From assembly GCA_022565135.1 (NCBI GenBank), contig JADFKA010000118.1:1-6135 (forward strand): a stretch of 6,135 nucleotides of DNA. Direction: 5' to 3'. The position numbers were made by a program, and so were the translations under genes. Source of the stretch: Pseudomonadota bacterium (GTDB taxonomy: Bacteria > Pseudomonadota > Gammaproteobacteria > Steroidobacterales > Woeseiaceae). This document shows, one piece after another, positions 5,605 through 6,135 of this stretch; within the stretch, counting starts at the first letter, position 1, and each line of letters opens with the position of its first letter. The notes beneath the pieces are model-generated. The model searched no databases. It had not been told where the DNA came from and saw only the letters and a list, made by a program, of their open reading frames with translations.

Positions 5605-5631
5605 TCGGCGCGGCGCACTGCGCCGCGCCGA
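5605..5631 (+). terminator. Strong GC-rich hairpin between acpP and fabF, possible partial terminator or mRNA stabiliser
   Basis: A perfect 12-bp inverted repeat (TCGGCGCGGCGC, 5605-5616, and its complement, 5620-5631) encloses a 3-nt loop, ACT. It begins 6 nt after the acpP stop. What follows (TGCTCTTCAATTG) is only mildly T-rich with no run of T, so full intrinsic termination is unlikely. It more likely acts as an attenuator or a 3'-end stabiliser of an acpP transcript, letting some transcription continue into fabF. The hairpin is seen directly; the role is inferred. Confidence 0.7.
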
Positions 5632-5682
5632 TGCTCTTCAATTGACTATTCGGCAGATCTGCCACACCCCAACGGTGCTACC

Positions 5683-6135
5683 TTGAAAGAACGTCGAGTC
5701 GTTATTACCGGCATGGGCATCGTCTCACCGGTAGGCAGCCGGCTGGATGATGCATGGCGAAATGTCTGTGAGGGCGTTTCCGGTATCCGCCTGATTGATG
5801 ATTTCGATACGAGCAGCCTGCCTACACGCATTGGCGGAATTGTCACAGACTTCGATATCGATGACTACCTGTCACCCAAGGAAGCACGTAAAACAGACCC
5901 GTTTATTCACTACGGAATCGCCGCGAGCGTCAAGGCGATAGAGCATTCAGGCCTGGAAATTACCGAGGCAAACGGTGATGCGATCGGCATCGCGATGGGC
6001 GCCGGTATCGGTGGCATCAAGTTTATCGAGGACAATCACAACAAGATGCTGGCTGGCGGGCCGCGGCGCGTATCCCCGTTTTTCATTCCGGGCAGCATTA
6101 TCAATATGACATCCGGAAATGTCAGCATCTTGCAG
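5683..6135 (+). CDS. fabF: Beta-ketoacyl-ACP synthase II (5' part)
   Basis: FabF condenses malonyl-ACP with acyl-ACP to extend fatty acids. The 151 visible codons start at TTG 5683, giving (M)KERRVVITGMGIVSPVG, which aligns with the normal FabF N-terminus. No in-frame ATG or GTG lies upstream in the gap, and the next ATG (5713) falls inside the GMG of the first strand. A weak GGTG (5674-5677) is 5 nt upstream. Further FabF features are ISLIDHFDT-like GIRLIDDFDT, the RKTDPFIHYGIAAS helix, GAGIGGIKFIEDNH and the GGPRRVSPFFIPGSIINM segment, which favour FabF over FabB. The window ends before the catalytic Cys and the two His residues, so activity cannot be judged. The start lies 83 nt after the acpP stop, behind the 5605-5631 hairpin. 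Confidence 0.95.
   Translation, partial: MKERRVVITGMGIVSPVGSRLDDAWRNVCEGVSGIRLIDDFDTSSLPTRIGGIVTDFDIDDYLSPKEARKTDPFIHYGIAASVKAIEHSGLEITEANGDAIGIAMGAGIGGIKFIEDNHNKMLAGGPRRVSPFFIPGSIINMTSGNVSILQ

Overview
The window comes from a moderately GC-rich gammaproteobacterium-like genome. This rests on the fabD-fabG-acpP-fabF gene order, the type II secretion (T2SS) pseudopilin cluster and a rhombosortase; the genus cannot be fixed from sequence alone. Coding density is high, every gene reads through without a frameshift, and there are no mobile elements, rRNA or tRNA genes, or CRISPR arrays.

Left half (1-2689, minus strand): five T2SS pseudopilin genes read leftward in the order gspG, gspH, gspI, gspJ, gspK, with gspK cut by the window edge. 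The last four are translationally packed: gspH/gspI overlap by 8 nt, and gspI/gspJ and gspJ/gspK share ATGA overlaps. GspG is the major pseudopilin, and GspH, I, J and K are the minor pseudopilins expected to form the tip. The operon starts at gspG, so gspC-F must lie elsewhere, and gspL/M may lie beyond position 1.

Centre (2690-3369): a short divergent gap of about 75 nt separates gspG from a plus-strand rhombosortase gene (rrtA). This is an intramembrane serine protease that trims GlyGly-CTERM tails from proteins exported by T2SS, so the two divergent units plausibly serve one secretion route.

Right half (3370-6135, plus strand): fatty acid synthesis genes fabD, fabG, acpP and a 5' fragment of fabF. 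A perfect TATAAT -10 box with a GC-rich discriminator lies just after rrtA and probably drives fabD. The 226-nt fabG-acpP gap holds an imperfect hairpin and a 12-bp tandem repeat. The acpP-fabF gap holds a perfect 12-bp GC-rich hairpin without a T-run. FabD loads malonyl groups onto ACP, FabF condenses them with acyl-ACP, and FabG reduces the 3-ketoacyl-ACP. plsX and fabH, usually just upstream of fabD in gammaproteobacteria, are absent here.

No undescribed system is evident. The most useful points are the rhombosortase/T2SS adjacency, an Asp at a normally Asn position in the rhombosortase, the Ala at -1 of the GspG prepilin site, and the regulatory structures flanking acpP.
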